Shown: piece by piece, positions 62,972 through 64,000 of the stretch | Layout of the letters: each line of letters starts with the position of its first letter | Numbering within the stretch: position 1 is the first letter of the stretch | Origin: Allobosea sp. 67-29 | GTDB taxonomy: Bacteria > Pseudomonadota > Alphaproteobacteria > Rhizobiales > Beijerinckiaceae | Direction: 5' to 3' | DNA: 64,000 nucleotides | NCBI RefSeq assembly: GCF_001898115.1 | Contig: NZ_MKSQ01000011.1 | Span: 1-64,000, forward strand | The notes under the pieces: generated by a model | The model's input: only the letters and a program-made list of their open reading frames with translations | Databases searched by the model: none | What the model was told of the DNA's origin: nothing | Program-made: the position numbers and the translations under genes

Positions 62972-64000
62972 ATGTCGACCGCTGCGACCCGCTTCATTGA
63001 GGAGCCGGCCCGCTCCATCCCCGTCTCGGCCGAATACGACGTGCTCATCGTCGGCGGCGGGCCATCCGGCATCACGGCTGCGCTGGCCGCCTCCGAGGAC
63101 GGCCTGCGCGTCGGGCTGATCGAGAGCCGCAGCTTCGTCGGCGGCAACATGACGATCGGCCTGCCCGTGCTCGGCTTCCTCGGCCAGAAGGGCAACCAGA
63201 TCATCGACGGTCTCCCGCAGAAATTCATCGAGCGCCTGCGCAAGGAGCGCGACGGGGCGAGCGAACACCGACCCTGCCCGCTGCATATGGGGATCACGCT
63301 GGTCGAGCCCGAGGCGGTGAAGACGGTGGCGCTGGAGATGCTGACGGAAGCCGGCGTCGACGTGCTGTTCTACACCTTCTTCGCCGGCGCCCTGGTCGAG
63401 AACGACACGATCCGCGGCGTCATCACCGAGAGCAAGAGCGGCCGCAACGCCATTCTCGCCAAGGTTGTGATCGATTGCAGCGGCGATGCCGATGTCGCCT
63501 ACAGCGCCGGCGTCCCCACAGAGAAGGGCAACGAGCATGGCGGCATGCAGCCGCCGACGCTGATGTTCTGCCTCGCCGGCGTCGACACCGATACACTCAG
63601 GCTCTCCATCGCCAACGCTCCGCCGGCGGCGCGCACCTATCTCACCGACTTCATTCCCGCCGAGTATTTCGGCCAGAACCACCAGTTCATCGTCGTCGGC
63701 ATGCGCGAACTGATGGCCAAGGCCAAAGCCGAGCGCGGCCTGCAGATCCCGAACGAGCGCACCATCATCATCACCGGCCTGAAGAAGGGCGAGGTCTGGA
63801 TCAACATGACCCGCGTCAAGGGCACCGATGGCACGGACGCCCGCAGCCTGACCAAGGGCGAGATCGAGGGCCGCGCCCAGATCGACGACATCGTCACCTA
63901 TCTGGTCAATTACGTGCCGGGCTTCGAGAAGGCCTATTTCACCAAAACCGCGCCCTTCCTCGGCATCCGCGAGACGCGCCGCATCCGCGGCCAATACGTG
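62972..64000 (+). CDS. FAD-dependent oxidoreductase (FAD_oxidored family), 3' end outside window
   Basis: A 343-codon open frame with no stop before the window edge. N-terminal FAD motif is YDVLIVGGGPSGITAALAASEDGLRVGLIESRSFVGGNMT, followed by a second dinucleotide-associated segment VVIDCSGDADVAYSAGVP and a substrate region ending ETRRIRGQYV. The GGNMTIGLPVLGF and CSGDADVA strings match the FAD_oxidored (PF12831-like) group, which often sits in sugar or polyol catabolic clusters. It follows the sugar binding protein by 74 bp. Full length is unknown. Confidence 0.85.
   Translation, partial: MSTAATRFIEEPARSIPVSAEYDVLIVGGGPSGITAALAASEDGLRVGLIESRSFVGGNMTIGLPVLGFLGQKGNQIIDGLPQKFIERLRKERDGASEHRPCPLHMGITLVEPEAVKTVALEMLTEAGVDVLFYTFFAGALVENDTIRGVITESKSGRNAILAKVVIDCSGDADVAYSAGVPTEKGNEHGGMQPPTLMFCLAGVDTDTLRLSIANAPPAARTYLTDFIPAEYFGQNHQFIVVGMRELMAKAKAERGLQIPNERTIIITGLKKGEVWINMTRVKGTDGTDARSLTKGEIEGRAQIDDIVTYLVNYVPGFEKAYFTKTAPFLGIRETRRIRGQYV

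Overview
The window is a 64 kb stretch of GC-rich, tightly packed alphaproteobacterial DNA. The gene families (NasTS nitrate regulation, NitT/TauT and LIV ABC systems, IclR, LacI and GntR regulators, a TctDE-like two-component pair, an alphaproteobacterial motAB) and the base composition suggest a free-living or plant/soil-associated Hyphomicrobiales member, possibly Bosea- or Bradyrhizobiaceae-like. That placement is inference, because no rRNA or tRNA gene is present to anchor it. Almost everything here is accessory metabolism: six ABC importers, most with their own local regulator, each wired to a small set of catabolic enzymes.

Layout. 1-670: wreck of a large serine recombinase. 829-8772: an efflux locus, with a TetR regulator divergent from an RND efflux pair and a MarR gene. 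The TetR strand carries an MFS-transporter stump, a FabF-type ketosynthase and an SDR. 8904-19403: two tandem IclR regulators divergent from a catabolic operon (AroE-like dehydrogenase, polar-amino-acid-type ABC importer, MaoC hydratase, CoA-transferase, aldo/keto reductase, intradiol ring-cleavage dioxygenase, 2-keto-pentenoate-type hydratase). 19404-20178: a non-coding or decayed gap. 20179-32482: a complete nitrate-assimilation locus on the minus strand, nasT-nasS-nrtA-FAD oxidoreductase-nasA-nrtB-nrtC-nirA-flavoprotein. Its nrtA leader shows a sigma54-type promoter, two hexaloop hairpins and a terminator, as expected for NasT antitermination. 32529-32955: IS3-family transposase remnant. 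33077-37978: a NitT/TauT-type ABC importer divergent from a TctDE-like two-component system. 38271-40028: stand-alone motA-motB. 40720-49664: a telescoped LacI-headed operon that joins a sugar ABC importer and a GH63-like glycosidase to two amidohydrolase-2 enzymes and a Rieske ferredoxin. 49989-56774: a carnitine-catabolism-like pair (3-hydroxyacyl-CoA/carnitine dehydrogenase family plus BKACE) with a LIV-type importer whose permease and both ATPases are fused into one 843-residue protein. 56891-58484: a frameshifted GntR gene and an SDR. 58718-64000: a second LacI gene with tandem operators, a sugar ABC importer (no ATPase seen) and a FAD-dependent oxidoreductase cut by the window edge.

The modules share a build: regulator and divergent operator, importer, enzymes, with ATGA-type stop/start overlaps inside the operons. 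Several substrate-binding-protein genes are followed by a stable hairpin, which would raise binding protein relative to downstream genes. Decay is visible at four points: the recombinase (11-bp duplication), the MFS stump, the IS3 piece and the GntR gene (5-bp repeat slippage).
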